NCBI GenBank assembly: GCA_029582165.1
Contig: CM055876.1
Location: 34,107,317-34,171,316 of the forward strand
DNA: 64,000 bases
Origin: Portulaca oleracea
Taxonomy: Eukaryota > Streptophyta > Magnoliopsida > Caryophyllales > Portulacaceae
Direction: 5' to 3'
Shown one piece after another: positions 35,323 to 50,754 of this stretch (the stretch's first letter is position 1; each line of letters starts with the position of its first letter). The translations under genes and the position numbers were made by a program. A model generated the notes under the pieces. The model was not told where the DNA came from and searched no databases. It saw only the letters and a list, made by a program, of their open reading frames with translations.

Positions 35323-35604
35323 TTATTGAAGGTAGTAGGCAACAAGTGACAAGAGAGACGCCCCAACCAAGGAGCCAAGGGTTGGCCCGGCGGCCACTGC
35401 GCCGCCTGTGGCGGCTTCATGGGCGCCTGCGGGGGCCGGGGCCGGGGCTTCACCATGGTCGTGTTCTCCGGCAGCCGAATGTTCGCCTTCGGCGGCGTGC
35501 TCGCCGGCGGCGGCTCCATGTTCTTCCTTGGCAGCTGCAGCCATCACGACGCTGATCAAAGCAGCAATGACGATCATGGCGAAGGCGATCTTCTTCATTT
35601 CCAT
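35323..35604 (-). CDS. AGP23-like arabinogalactan peptide with His/Glu-rich insert
   Basis: Intronless, 93 residues. MEMKKIAFAM starts a signal peptide (about 1-23). The middle (26-52) repeats a GEH/AEGEH pattern with six His and many Glu and Ala, followed by EAPAPAPAG (52-60), a classical arabinogalactan glycomodule whose prolines would be hydroxylated and O-glycosylated. The C-terminus GPTLGSLVGASLLSLVAYYLQ is almost the same as the end of Arabidopsis AGP23-type peptides and serves as a GPI-anchor signal or membrane tail. The usual AGP23 peptide is about 60 residues, so this copy is enlarged by the His/Glu-rich block. Mature product is expected at the cell surface. The local GC content is much higher than the flanks. 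MEMKK was chosen over an in-frame upstream ATG because it gives a clean signal peptide. Confidence 0.88.
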   Translation of the reverse strand: MEMKKIAFAMIVIAALISVVMAAAAKEEHGAAAGEHAAEGEHSAAGEHDHGEAPAPAPAGAHEAATGGAVAAGPTLGSLVGASLLSLVAYYLQ

Positions 35605-35827
35605 TTTTTCGGATTTGTGTTTGGTTTGTTGCGGGAGTTTTTGGGTTTTCTGGTGTGATGAGAAGTTCTTCGACTTCAACTTTCTCGGGATTTGGATTTT
35701 TTTTTTGGTGTTTTGGTTTTTGGTTGTTTTGTTTTATTGAGCCCCGATGCCCTTGGCTTTGGCCTTGGAGAGATGTGTTTGTCAATTTGTTGGTGATGTT
35801 ATTGAGGTTTCTAGCTTGGTATTTATA
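35605..35827 (-). promoter_or_regulatory. AGP-like gene 5' UTR and TATA box
   Basis: A TATAAATA box lies on the minus strand at 35827-35820, about 215 bp upstream of the start codon. The expected cap site is near 35795, giving a leader of about 190 nt rich in A and C. Confidence 0.6.
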
Positions 35828-36105
35828 GGAGTTGCTTCCTAGTTTTTTTTTTCAATTTTAGAAAATTTTCTCAATTAGCTAATTTTAGGTAGGATTATAG
35901 TTTGTTGTATTGTGTGGCTAGAAATCCTAACTTATTTTAGCTATTGGAGCGGGAATTTTGCTGTACCTCTAGTTTGTTAATTCGTCATGGGTGAAAATTA
36001 GCACACACTAATAATAGCAAAGCTTTTATTTATATTCTAAAGGAGGTATTTTTCTTTTGTTGAAATATATAATTGCATAAATGAAAAATCAAACCCATAA
36101 TGTAC

Positions 36106-36362
36106 TACCTCCGTTCCATGTTAATTGTTCTCTTTAAAAATTGTGATGTCAAAGTTATTAAATTTTGACCATAAATTTATCAATATATATAAATGATTTA
36201 TTAGATAAAATTATTATTATTAGATTTATAAAGAAAAATACTATCATAAAAATATAATATTGCAATTATTAATAAAAATATATGAAAAATTATCAATCAA
36301 AGAATAATATTAGAGATCATAACAGTCAACAAAAGGACAAATAATATGAAACGGATAGAGTA
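36106..36362. mobile_element. Stowaway-like MITE
   Basis: Left end 'tacctccgttccatgttaat', right end 'aatatgaaacggatagagta', TA borders, with the family interior 'attattattagatttataaag'. Confidence 0.75.
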
Positions 36363-36763
36363 TTTAAAGTTATGAAGGTCTAGTTTAAAATTTAGAACGA
36401 AAAACACCATAATGTATTGATTCTTTTTCACCCCCGTTGGTGGAAGTGTAAAGGTATTGTGTTTAATTTTTATATTTTTTGGATATTATTAGATGAAAAT
36501 GTATAAACCTTTTTTTTTAACATAAATAATACGACTTTTGGAGTGTGTTATCTTTTCCATAATTTTACCATTTTTTTTAATTACTCATTAAAAAATTGTT
36601 AGGATGATAATTTCAGATAAGTGACGTGAGTCTGTTTGGTGAGTCTATATCCACATGCCAAAATTCATTGTCGATCTCAATTAATAAGAGGGTCAAATTT
36701 AAGAAAATTAACAAAAGTTTGTAAAAAGTAATACCTTATGAAGATCATATCATTTATATATAA

Positions 36764-37019
36764 GGGAGTGTTTGGTAGGAACTCCAGAGAAATTTTTCCC
36801 GGGGAAAAATTCCCATGGGAAGTTTTCCATGGGAAAGATTTCCCTGTGAAAAATTTCCCTAAGCTCCCCCTAAGGGAAATTTTCCCTAGGAAAATGGAGA
36901 AAATGGTGGGCCCATCGTGAAAATTTTCCCGAAGTCAACCCGCATCCAAACATGGGGAAAATAAGTCAACCCGGGAAAATTGACCATTTCCCGGGGTTAT
37001 TGACCAACCAAACGCACCC
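36764..37019. mobile_element. Tourist-like MITE, 'gcgtttggttggtcaat' family
   Basis: Left end 'gggagtgtttggtaggaact', right end 'attgaccaaccaaacgcaccc', TAA duplication (36761-36763 and 37020-37022). The interior consists of overlapping GGGAAAATTTCCC-like palindromes. Opposite orientation to the copy at 15.1 kb. Confidence 0.75.
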
Positions 37020-37820
37020 TAAGAAAAAAAAGTCGGTATATTTTCATCTAATAACACTAAAAATTGGACTGTTTATATCGAAACTTTTCTTGTTTTTTCC
37101 TAGTTTTCGCTTCCAAATGATCATGGAAATATATCAATGTATATACTAGTTACGTATGTACATTTGCATATTCAAGTATAAGATAAAATAAAATAAAATA
37201 TGGAAAATTACTTCTAATGTTTGTATAAAATGATGAAAGTTTACCTTAAATGAAGGTTAAATTCTGATTAAAGTACTCTCGGTTTTGTTATAATAGCCTT
37301 CCCTTTTACGATTAATCTTAAAAGTAGAAATTTCGAATTGTCTTACTTCTAAGAATGTCAAAATAATGTCAATTCGTTTAAAACTTAAAGGGCAAGCAGT
37401 TTCAACTTTCAACCCATTTGATAAATGGTTAGGTTCAGGTCAGAAGTTTTGGACCCATTTAGGTTTGAAGCAAACATGGACTCTAACCTGACTGTTGATC
37501 TATGTGAATCTATGAATTGACTTTACTCTTTCTTTTCACTTAAACATTTTTTTCTTTTTACTGACTACATTGTTGGAGGGACTCCACTTAATTTGCCAAT
37601 GAGACTTTGTAGAAAGAAGTGCCATTTCACAGGAAGCAGCCAAGCGCCACCCAAAAGTCTCGCCCAGAGGCTCCCTAGCAGTTACTCAAGGTCACCTAAG
37701 GAAGTCCTTAGGAAGAATTCGCATTGTGTTGTAAGAGAAGCTGCCCCGAGCAACCTAAAGGAAAACCTTCTTATAGGAAGGTGCGTTATGTTGTAGGAGG
37801 AGTTGCCCATAGTTGCCTAT

Positions 37821-38077
37821 GGCCATGTTCTTTTATATATTACTGGCTGGCTGCGGTGCCACAACCCACCGCACTTTGTCAGAACCCATCACAACATATC
37901 AATCCATCACAATTTACCACAACCCAACACAATCAACTTTTTCACATTTACCAATACAATTTACATTTATAATAAACAAAACCCACCACAACTTATCCAT
38001 AACCCATCATAATCCACTACAATTCCACCAGACCTGCACCACACCATACTGCAGCCAGCCGTATAAAAGAACAGGGC
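37821..38077. mobile_element. Tourist-like MITE, 'gttcttttat' family
   Basis: Left end 'ggccatgttcttttatatat' with 'ggctggctgcggt'; right end 'tgcagccagccgtataaaag' with 'aacagggc'. The interior has repeated 'accac/catcac'. The target duplication is imperfect. Confidence 0.65.
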
Positions 38078-38390
38078 TTAAAGAAAGGATCGATCCTTTG
38101 TTGCCTAAAGGAGTCGCCCTAAATCATCCTTTATAATCAACATAATTCGCTCAAAAGTTAATCCTCATATCCATTCCCCTTAACTCATTCTCACACAAGG
38201 TAACTTACACATCAACATATGAGCCCCAAGGTTAGGAAGTCCAAATCCAAATCAAAATGGAGACAAATAGAAAATTTTCTTTAAGAGTGATCCAATAGAT
38301 AAAAAACTTGTTCTGATGGAACAATCCAAGAAAATTATTTGAATGATAAAATATAAAAGTTGTCGTGGAAAATAAAATACTTCGTACATC

Positions 38391-38617
38391 AGGCTCCATC
38401 TGTCCCTATTTATTTATTCATTTAACTTCTCCCGTGTTTAATTATTTATCATTTTATATTTTTATTGTAACTTTTACCAATTATACATTTATATTATTCA
38501 TTTTCCATAATTAATGTTTATCAATTGAAATAATTTTATAATTTTTCTCCATAAGTTTATTGATTGTTTTAACTTCTCCCTCATCATAAGTGGCAAATAA
38601 AAAGGAAACAAGGGAGT
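38391..38617. mobile_element. Stowaway-like MITE
   Basis: Left end 'ggctccatctgtccctattt' and right end 'aaaaaggaaacaagggagta' are inverted copies of the CTCCCT-type terminus. Confidence 0.55.
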
Positions 38618-39303
38618 ACTTTAGAAGAAATATTTTTAGATGATAATATATCGATTTTTGGAGCTATTGAATTATAATATATTTGATTTTTACTATTGGA
38701 CAGCAATATTCCCAACTTTTATATGATATTATTATATCAATAATAGCTAAGGGGGGTGGTGAATTGTTGTCCGTGCTGTCGTTGCTAGTTGAGGGGAAAA
38801 AATGCCCCAACCCAATAACTCCATTAATCCTTTTGTTTTTCTCTCTAACCCACGTTATATTGGTTGGTTGTGTGCCACGTCAATACGGAAATCAGTTCAC
38901 CACCCCCCTTATTCGTTGTGCCGAGGTTGATTTTTTAACATGAGTTAATTAGAAAAACGAAGGGGTTAACAGGGCTACTGGTCAGGGGCTAGTTTTTTTT
39001 TTCCCTCCGCTTGCCACGTCAACAAGGACACCACACACCAGTTCACCAGTCACCACACCCTCATCATTATTGGTATAATAATCTCACCTGATTAGAGATA
39101 TTATTGTTCAATAATAAATTTCGATATATTGCAATCCAATACTCTGAAAGATCGGTACATTGACATCTTATATCTCTTAAAAGAGTTAGTCAATAAATTA
39201 AATTCAAACTATATTTGTCTAAATTGAAAATTATATGGTGATTAATTGTTTGTATGGGTTTCACTAATCACTACAGACACATTATTCCTGATTTTTATTA
39301 CGT

Positions 39304-39331
39304 CAAATTGAAATTGAAATTGAAATTGAAA
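39304..39331. repeat. (AAATTG)n microsatellite
   Basis: Four to five copies of a hexanucleotide within the upstream region of the deSI gene. Confidence 0.85.
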
Positions 39332-39657
39332 CTTCCATCAAAATCAAATCAAACCAAAGAAAAAAAAAAGAAAAGAAAAGAAGAAGCAGAAGAAGATAGA
39401 GAACTGCAGCAGCATTACCCAGACACCCACATTCCTCCTTCTTTCTCTCTCTAACTTTGCCTCCATTTTTCTCTAGAGAGAGAAAGCTCGAAGACCCCCA
39501 GTGGTTTCTTCTTTGCTAGTGTATGAGTCGCTGACAAACGGGCGAGTCCATTTGATAACAATTGAGTTTAGTCAGTTAGGGTTTGCGAATTTGATTGATT
39601 TCAGGGTTTCCGAATTGGGGGATTTCGGAAACATACTAGATCGATAGGGTTAGAGAG

Positions 39658-42600
39658 ATGACGGATGTGATTCTACACATATACGATGTGACGAACAGCG
39701 GATCAGAGAAGACAAACAACACAATCATGCAGATCAACAAGATCTTCAAAGATGGTATTGGGTTGGGCGGCATCTTCCATAGCGCTATTCAGGTATGCCT
39801 CTGATATTTCTATTCAGTTTTGGCATTGTGTCAATTTCGATAGCACTGTGTCAGATCTAGGGTTTCAGCGCGTTTTCTGCCCTATTTTTGAGTTTATATG
39901 CTTTTGATTTCTTGCACTGATTTACTGCTCAGGTTCTTGTGTGTGTATGGTTAATTTTGTAGTTATTATGATGATTCATGTCTAGTTAGATTTGTAGGGA
40001 AGTGTAACAGTGAATGTGAGCTTGTGTGTGTATGATTAATTTAATGTTCCTGTATCTTTGTCAAAACTGCTAATTAGTATTCTTTGGTTTTAAACTTACT
40101 CGTGTTGATCGACACAGGTACATATGTCGACTGTTTTCAGGGATTTATAGGCATTTGTTATGTTTGAGAGTTCTGGATTATCATGTTTGTGGTTGGGGAA
40201 TGAAGTATTGGAGTGAAGGAAGACTTGAGTTGAGTACTGATAAACCTTTTTGTTTCCTAACTCGGAACAATTGATGCAATTTTTGGGCCAAGTATTCAGA
40301 TAGTCTATTTTCTGGGATTTATAGGCTTTCGTTATGTTTAAGAGTTATGGGATATCATATTTGTGGGCGGGCCGATGCTTCAGTTTGGAATGAAGTGTTG
40401 GAGTGAAGGAAGACTTGAGTTGAGTACTCGGAACAATTCATGTAATTTGTGGCCCAAGTATTCAGATAGTCTGTGCATTCTGGGCCTCTCCACAGATTAA
40501 TAATACCGCGGACTAAACAAAATATGTGAATCTTGGAGGCAGGCTAATATAATGGTAAAGCCAAGGATTTATAGGCATTTGGTTAATGTTTTTTTCTCGT
40601 CTGTCTCTGCACTTAAGTACTGCAAATTGTAGGGCCTGCTATGAGCATCAAGGCCTCCATGTTTATCCATTGTAATAGCCTTTTTGCTCTTCACTTGTTT
40701 GGATGCTGTGGGACTGTGAGTACCTTTTGAGCGCATATGTGGACAGTACAAAGTGATCCAGCGGGTAAAGAGATTAATAAAACTTATGAGTTGGATGCTA
40801 AATGGTGTCCTAACTGGCAAACCCCTCATTTAATTAGATCACTTTTCTTTTCCTCCTTTTCTAGAAGACATAGACCGAAGGTTAAAATATGGGTTAAGGT
40901 GTAGGTGAAACATTTATGGGAAGAATGAGTTAATGGTGAATTTGATAGACCCAAAAGGCTGTGCAGTGGTCAAGAGGAGCAAAACAGGCAGCTACAAGGA
41001 TATGATTAGAGACACATAGGTGTCTTATTTTGTCTTGTTTTGGCAGTTTCGCTGCCCAAAAAGGTGAAAGTTTGTGATAGGATATAGGTTGGAAAATCTG
41101 CTGCCTGAAAAGGAACAACTTATATATGACAGTCATATATATAAACTAGAAAGACCTAGATTATTCCATCAGAATTACATTAGAAGTATGAAGCTATACT
41201 GGTTTGTTTTTGTGGAATGGATGTTTGCATTTAATTCTGTGTCTGTGAGTATATGCTGGATGATCCTGTGATATTGGCTTGTTTTGATATTCATTGATTG
41301 TAGATCTCATATTTATATCTAATTTTTGGTAATCGTGACTTTTCCATAAGTAGGTAGCTTACAAAAATAGGTGCAACTTGTATGTTTTTGTGGTAGTTAT
41401 AGATTCTGTTCCTTGTATGTTATGAGATATGAACGGTTTTGCAATTCCAATGTCTGGTATAACTAATGACTGCTGTCGTGTATGAAAACCAACATGCTTC
41501 ATACAAAACTGCCAAGTTAAAAGGCATTTTAGGTAAGTGCGCCCTTGGATTGCAATGTAGAATTTCCATTCCTGTCTCAATAGGTACTTGTCAAGTGCGA
41601 TAGTAGATTGCCAATGATGTACTATTCTTGTTGCCAAGCAAATGTTTTACTTCTATATGCATGTCATGTTTACTATCTTTACCCCTCCATTCTTCAAGTA
41701 AATTATAGTACAAGATTGCATGTTGCTTTGTCTGATTAACAGGTGTATGGTGATGATGAATGGTCATTTGGATTCTGTGATCAAGGAACTGGGGTATTTA
41801 GTTGCCCTGCTACTAAAAATCCCATGTATACCTATCGTGAAAAAATTGTTCTTGGACAGACAAATCTATCTATTTTTAAGGTTAATCAGATCTTAAGGGA
41901 ACTCAGCAGAGAGTGGCCTGGATTTACCTATGACTTGCTATCAAGGAACTGCAACCACTTCTGTGATGAGTTGTGTGAAAAGCTGGGTGTCTCGAAGCTT
42001 CCAGGTATTAAATCATTGCACCTTCTCTCATTTCTACCCGAACTTATCATGGCATGTGCCATATTGCTAATTTGATTACATTTCATGTTTCTTTCATACG
42101 GCATTGCTCATTGCCGTATAGTGTATGATAAGGCTATGCTTTTTAGATATATCGGCAGGATCTTGTGCTAAATTGCTGTTTTGATTGGTTGAATTCTTGT
42201 TGCTGTTTGTGGTATATGTTGGGCTCTTTCGTCTAGACATAACTCTTGTGAGACACTTGTGCAAACTTGGCATTTCATTTTAGATGAGTAAATGGAAAGT
42301 TCAGAACATGTGATGGTGCAACATTTGGAAATGCCAGCAATGGATGCCTAGTTTTTGCCGCCATAACTCTGTTGAGATGGCATGACATGGATATTGGTTC
42401 AGATTCCATGGGGGGCATGGCTATGCCGAGCGTGGAGTCTTGAGAGTTACGTAGAGCGTCTCTTATCGTATTGAATGCAAACTTGAGATATAAATTGCAC
42501 ATTGTTTGGTTTTAGGGGAGAGAACTGATATGCGGAGGCATTGCTGGAGCTTAAAGAGTGATATGTGGTACATGAGAGGGAATCGTCAGAGAGGAATTGA

Positions 42601-44520
42601 ATTTGTGATAGGTCTCAAATGTGTTCTTTGGAACTTGGAGTCTCACTCATTACTATTGTCAACCCCTAGTGTTTGGAATGCTAAACAATCTGCATCTGTA
42701 ATTACTATCTGTGATATACCAATGTCAAAACTTGCACAATTGTAAATGCTTTGATTACCATGTCTTTTTTGCTTCTGTTTTGGGTTAATCCCTAGTACAG
42801 AAGAAAGAAGAGAGGGGGGGGGGGGGGGTACTCCATCCATCCTGTAAACAGTGCCAAACATTGCAGTATATTCCAGTTATACAGTCCAGGATCATTGCAT
42901 AGCTGACATGGTGATCATAACTGGAGGTGACCTACATATTTTCATAACTAGTTACATACAAATGGCTTCTGCAATTGCTATGGGTTTCCTTTAATTGTAA
43001 CCTTTGTTTCTTAACGCGTTCTTTTTCACTTCTCCTGTAAATTAGTCGAATCCTTATGGCTGTCTGTGCTTTGCAGGTTGGGTTAATCGGTTTGCCCATG
43101 CTGGTGATGCTGCTGTTGAAATTGCTGGGAACACTGCATTTCGGGTGAGTTGTCCCTTTGAACTTGTTTTGTATGTTAAGACTGTGGACTCTTAAAGCAA
43201 CTTTGTTGGCATTTTCTTTTCCTTTTTCTTTCCCATATCGGTGGTGGTGTTCGTTTTAAAATTTTTGAGTAGCAAATATTGACTGATATTTATTCTGATG
43301 GACCCTTTAAGCTCAATTATGTCATCTCAGGGCAAACTACCAAACATATTTCTTATGCATGCTGTTTAATAATGTTTCGAAGTTCCTGTTGAAAAAAATC
43401 TTTCTGCTCTTGAATATAATAAATTCGGTTCCTCTCTTCCACACCCTGTTCTGGGTGGCATTTTTTAGGGTATTAACGTGGTTTTGGTTTAGATCATGGA
43501 TGAATATATGCTACCATTGCATATTTGCATGGTTGACATTATTACGAGAGAAAAATGTAGTGGTGATTGCTTGATTGGTTAAGCTTTAGGTGGAAAGAAA
43601 AGAAGGGTTGTTACTTATTAGCAGTTTGACAGTCTTAGGCCCTGTTTAGTAACCAACTGTTGGTTTGTAGCTATTAGTTGATAACTGTTTGGATTAGCTG
43701 TTTGTAGGAAAAGTGTTTGGTAAGTAACTTTTTGTGAAAAGCTAGTTCAACAAGCTTCATCAAGTAGCTTTTTTGAAAACTAGCTTATTGGGTCCAAAAA
43801 GCTAATATAAAAAGCTACTTACCAAACACATCAAGTAGCCTTTTAATCTTGGTCAAAAAGTTAACAGTGTCCAAAAAGCTAAAAGTTACCCAAAAAGCTG
43901 GGTAGCCAAGCACCTTGTTTGTTCAGTTTAGGTAGAGTGAGTATATGCCCATAGAGATTTGTATTCATTGTGTGATATAGGACCGGGGATCTTATCTTGA
44001 TAGCAAGTCATGTATACATGTGCTTGTAATGATCTCCACCCCCCCCCCCCCAAAACCCGACACAAAAAAAAACCCAAAAAACAAACTCAAAAATAAAATA
44101 AATGTAAATATATTTTCTAGGTATAATATTCAGTTAATGCGTGCTTTTAATATTTGCATACGATTGAGATCACTATCCATCTAGTATCTACTGCTGCAAT
44201 GGGTTCTTATCTTGATTTGGCCCCATTTTCCCCTACAGCTAAAACAAGCAAAGACAGAGATTGTCTCAGCCAGTAAGGTAGCATACCGTTTCCTGGCAGG
44301 CATTGCCAACAACTCCCAAGTATCTCCAGACAACTCAAATCCCGATAGAAGCCCACCGAGGTTCCAAGTATCATGGTTCAAGAACCTCATTACCGCGGGC
44401 GATAAGCCGTCCTCAAGTGCAGTACTTGAGGAGCCCAATCAGGAGGTGATTCGGCGGCAGCAGCAGGAAAACGATGGAGATGAAGCACCACTGCGGCAAA
44501 ATACGCATCCCAGTAGTTGA
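39658..44520 (+). CDS. deSI-type (PPPDE) peptidase
   Basis: Exons 39658-39792, 41743-42004, 43077-43144 and 44239-44520 give 248 residues. The PPPDE fold covers about 4-145: VILHIYDVTNSGSEKTNN at the start, the catalytic His41 in IFHSAIQ and the catalytic Cys115 in SRNCNHFCDEL, which together form the dyad of the deSI family. The segment GWVNRFAHAGDAAVEIAGN and LKQAKTEIVSASKVAYRFL continue as in plant homologues; the last 70 residues are polar, low in complexity and probably disordered. Animal deSI proteins remove SUMO from substrates; plant members are largely uncharacterised and some relatives have other thiol activities, so the substrate is unknown. Introns are phases 0, 1 and 0. Intron 1 (1.95 kb) has an internal duplication and intron 3 a MITE. 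Confidence 0.93.
40134..40453. repeat. Direct duplication in deSI intron 1
   Basis: About 140 bp (for example 'ggagtgaaggaagacttgag') is present at about 40134-40272 and again at 40310-40453, with roughly 85-90% visible identity. A third short fragment ('ggatttataggcatttggtt') occurs at about 40564. Confidence 0.75.
42814..42828. repeat. Poly-G tract in deSI intron 2
   Basis: Fifteen consecutive G within the intron between exons 2 and 3. It is one of eight such tracts in the window. Confidence 0.9.
43638..43914. mobile_element. MITE of the 'ggccctgttt' family in deSI intron 3
   Basis: Starts 'ggccctgtttagtaaccaac' and ends 'agctgggtagccaagcacc'; it shares its interior ('aggaaaagtgtttggtaa', 'aaaagctaatataaaaag') with the copy at 60407-60701. 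Confidence 0.65.
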
Positions 44521-46040
44521 TGCATGAGTCTGGTTGTATTTGCGCAGGTTGAGTAGGGACATTGTGGCCTGTGAAATTTGTTTGTGTGTATCCCTTGTAA
44601 AATGTGAAATGTCAAATGTCAATTGTGGTGCCTTGTCTTCCTTTAAAACTTGTGCTAATTTTTTGCTCAAAATGTATGAAAGTGCACTATGTCTTGTGTC
44701 TCAGGTTCTCTTTCTCCACCAGCAAGGGTATGGTGGGGTGTTCTTTTTGACCTACTTTTTCTCTTTGTAGATGAAAGGAATGCTGAATGCATAGCTTCAA
44801 GATGCATTTGCATTCATGGGGTGTTGGTGAATGGCCATATAATCATGAAGTGAATGTTGGTTTACACCCTCAGGGGCTGACATCAGTACTTTATATTAGC
44901 AAAGATAAAGTACTGTGATTTTTACTCAGCTAAAACTTCTGTATTTCATTTTGCATCCTTGCTTGGTGATCTCCAGAAGTGTTTTGTGCAACAACAAAAA
45001 AATTACTGATTCTGTTGTATGGAATTACAAGTGTCATTTTTAAATTTTAGTACATAAATGTTTGATAGGGTCTACAGAACTGAAGAAAATCAAATGTAAG
45101 TCACAACAATACAGGCAAAACAATCGATGATTTTACTGCAGACTAAAATCAAGTTGCCAGTGAAACCTTCAAAAATGCAATAATATACAACTACTTAATC
45201 AGTCAGGGCAGCCACAGTTCTGTTGGAATCAGCAAAGTGAACTTTTCTCATTTCGTTTCTTTTTTTTTTTCGTTTGAAAAATAAAGCTTCTCAATCATTT
45301 CAAAATCATTCACCATGGATGAAGAATCGTAAGCAAAAAATTTAACTGGACTCGTGACATTTGACATACAGGAACACAACCCAATGAAAAACCTAGCAAA
45401 AGTGTGCATCTCGTGGACATGCGAGTATGCAACGTGACATCACTTGCACTGAAGAAACTTGATCAGCTGTAAGACTAACGACTGTATTGCAATTCTGAAA
45501 TGGTACGTCCAAAAAGTCCCCAGAAGAATCATACTAACAAAATCTAACCATTTCAGAGCAGACCTTTGGCACGTAAAAGTGATCATTGTCCACCTTTAGC
45601 AAACCATACACATTACACAGAAATGTAGCAACACAGATCTCCAGTGTGGTACAACGAACATCTCAATATACATTTCAGAGTTGTCAGAATTCTGAAGACG
45701 AGGTAATGCAATTAAGCAAATGCCAAGCTCCCTTAGTTCATCACATGGATCATAACGTGTCTTCATTTGTTCGTAAAAGGTAATCTTGCAAATTTCTGCA
45801 GGAGAAACCGATACCTTGAGTCAACCTGCCCAAATGCATATTGTTACAAAGAAAGATTTGCAAATGCCCCATTTACCCTACCCGACCCAAATTTACCCAT
45901 TTGGCCTCATATTTTCCGCACTTTAACTTTTTAACTTTTACCTAAACTTACCCAATCTCACTTTGCCCGACATTACCGGTACCTTCTAAAGAACAGAGCC
46001 GAAGTACGGAAAACAGAGGATGAGAACCTAACCTGATCTG
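44521..46040. other. 3' flanks of convergent deSI and ARF genes
   Basis: Holds the 3' UTR of the plus-strand deSI gene and of the minus-strand ARF gene. No other gene is visible. A short 'cccgacccaaatttaccca' stretch at about 45885 resembles other repeats in the window. Confidence 0.6.
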
Positions 46041-48863
<2,823 letters not shown>

Positions 48864-48900
48864 TCTCAGGACTTCACACACACTATCACCAAACCACAAC

Positions 48901-48903
<3 letters not shown>

Positions 48904-48931
<28 letters not shown>
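48904..48931. repeat. (CT)n microsatellite in the ARF 5' leader
   Basis: Fourteen CT units, which read as (GA)n on the transcribed strand, about 40-70 nt upstream of the ARF start codon. GA/CT tracts in plant 5' leaders are common and can bind GAGA-type factors, but no function is shown here. Confidence 0.85.
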
Positions 48932-49274
48932 AACTGTATGTCTTGTTCGTGAGGAAGACGATGATCTGATGAAGAATTCGATGAATATGTCCGAATGACA
49001 ACTGTATTTAGGGTTGGAATTTCGATTCTGCAGTGATCTCGATTCTGCGTTGGATGCCCCCTGTTAGTGTGTTATGTGTAAGAACGGGAAGAGAGAGAAA
49101 GAAGAGAGAGAAAGAGAGAGGTTTGCCTCTGCAAATGCCTTGAGGTTGCGTTTGCTTTTCTTCGTCTTGCCTTTTCCTTATTTTCATTTTTCTTTGGTTT
49201 CCAATTTCTAGCTAAGCTACAGCCTACACCCTAGCCTGTGGGCAGTTGCCAACTCTTACCCGTGCTAAAGCGAA

Positions 49275-49710
49275 CGTAAATTTCTCATATTTGGAAATCG
49301 AGCAATCAATTTTTCAATATATACAATAACTTGATATATAAAATTATTATCATTGGATTCGTAACGAAAAATACAATAATAAAAGTATAATATTGCAATT
49401 GTTAATAATATATTATGTAAGAAATTACTCCTTCCATCCCAAATTAATTAACACTTTGTCTAAATTTTGACCGTTAATTATTCATAAATTACAATGAGTT
49501 ACAATATGAAATTACTTCCATTGTAATTTTTAGTAAAATATTTTTCTAATGAAGGTAATTTCACATTGTAACTCATTGTAATTTGTGAGTAATTAATGAT
49601 CAAAATTTAGTTAAAGCGTCAATTAATTTGGAACGGAGAGAGTATCAATCAAAAAGTAATATTGAAGACTGTAAAGTCAAAATTATGACAATTATATGGG
49701 ACGGTGGGAT
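49275..49710. mobile_element. Stowaway-like element interrupted by a second one
   Basis: The outer element (about 49275-49710) ends 'gacaattatatgggacggtg'. It is split by a complete inner copy at 49426-49644 (left 'tactccttccatcccaaatt', right 'atttggaacggagagagta', TA borders). The outer sequence resumes exactly after the inner copy. A third Stowaway-like element follows at 49711-49978 ('accttcattccatattgttt' to 'aatatggaacagagggagta'). Confidence 0.75.
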
Positions 49711-50484
49711 TACCTTCATTCCATATTGTTTGTCCTTTTTAATTGTCGTAAGTCTTCAATATCACTCTTTGATTAATAATTTTTTTTATATAATATCTTA
49801 TTAACAATTGCAATATTATAATTTTAGGATAATATTTTTGTTATTTTATTAATCTAATGTTAGTAATTTTATTTAACAAATCATTGTATATATTGCAAAA
49901 TTTATAGTCAATTTTTTTTTAAAATTTAATTGCACAAATTCCAAAGATGACAAACAATATGGAACAGAGGGAGTATAATAGCAATTTTATTTGGATTATT
50001 ATGTTTTGGAATCTCGAGAATTGTTTATCGTAATATTCTAAAATTTACATTCATAGTAGCCCAATTTTCAGGTGGTATTTATCAACTGCCTAAATTCATC
50101 ATAATCCATCTTTTTATACATTTTCGTATATAAAAAAGACTGCATACATTTAAATCTCTCGACTTTTTCATGCAAGACAATGCACACAAGATGAAGAATC
50201 CAAATATATGCATTCAACCTTCCCATGAACTAAAGTTGATTTAAAAGTTATTTTCCACAAACAACATACATTTTCAAAAATTAGGCCCATTATTGATTGA
50301 TAGCCTAAAAAGTACACAATCAATTGTCCCATCCACCCCCATCATCCATGCCAACAAAACCCTCATAATCAATCAAGCCCAAAAAGCACACAATAAATTG
50401 CCCCATTTCCTTCCATTATTTATGCTAGAGCCAACAAAACCCTAGGGATACAACCAAATTAAACCATTGTTCTTTGTCCACACC

Positions 50485-50754
50485 ATGATGTCCAAAGACA
50501 AGATTGTTCACCACATTGGTGTAGTGGCATTCCCATTAGGAACCCATGGCAAACCTCTCCTAAACACAATTAAGTGCCTAACCTCATTATCTTCCCCCAC
50601 TAATCACCTCATTTTCTCCTTCTTTGGGACTAATTCTTGCCTACACTCCCTCTTCCCACAAGGTCAACTCCTTGACTTCCCCACCATACGACCCTTTGAG
50701 ATATGTACGACTAGCAATAATAATAATAATAACAACACTAATGATAATGATGAC

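Larger units (their letters stand above)
35828..39657. other. Intergenic region between AGP and deSI genes
   Basis: 3.8 kb without a convincing gene. It holds two Stowaway-like MITEs, two Tourist-like MITEs and a hexanucleotide microsatellite. The final 250 bp (CT/GA-rich) are the probable promoter and 5' UTR of the deSI gene. Confidence 0.55.
48864..50484. other. ARF 5' flank and intergenic MITE-rich region
   Basis: Includes the ARF 5' UTR and promoter with a CT repeat (48904-48931), then nested Stowaway elements, then the 5' flank of the first UGT gene. No other gene is seen. Confidence 0.55.

Noticed and set aside
35346..35740. Several long frames on both strands around the AGP gene
   Set aside because: They are shadows created by the GC-rich AGP coding sequence; only the minus-strand frame at 35323-35604 has a signal peptide and family C-terminus.
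44181..44670. Minus-strand frames over deSI exon 4
   Set aside because: They are antisense to the real last exon and its 3' UTR and show no family resemblance.
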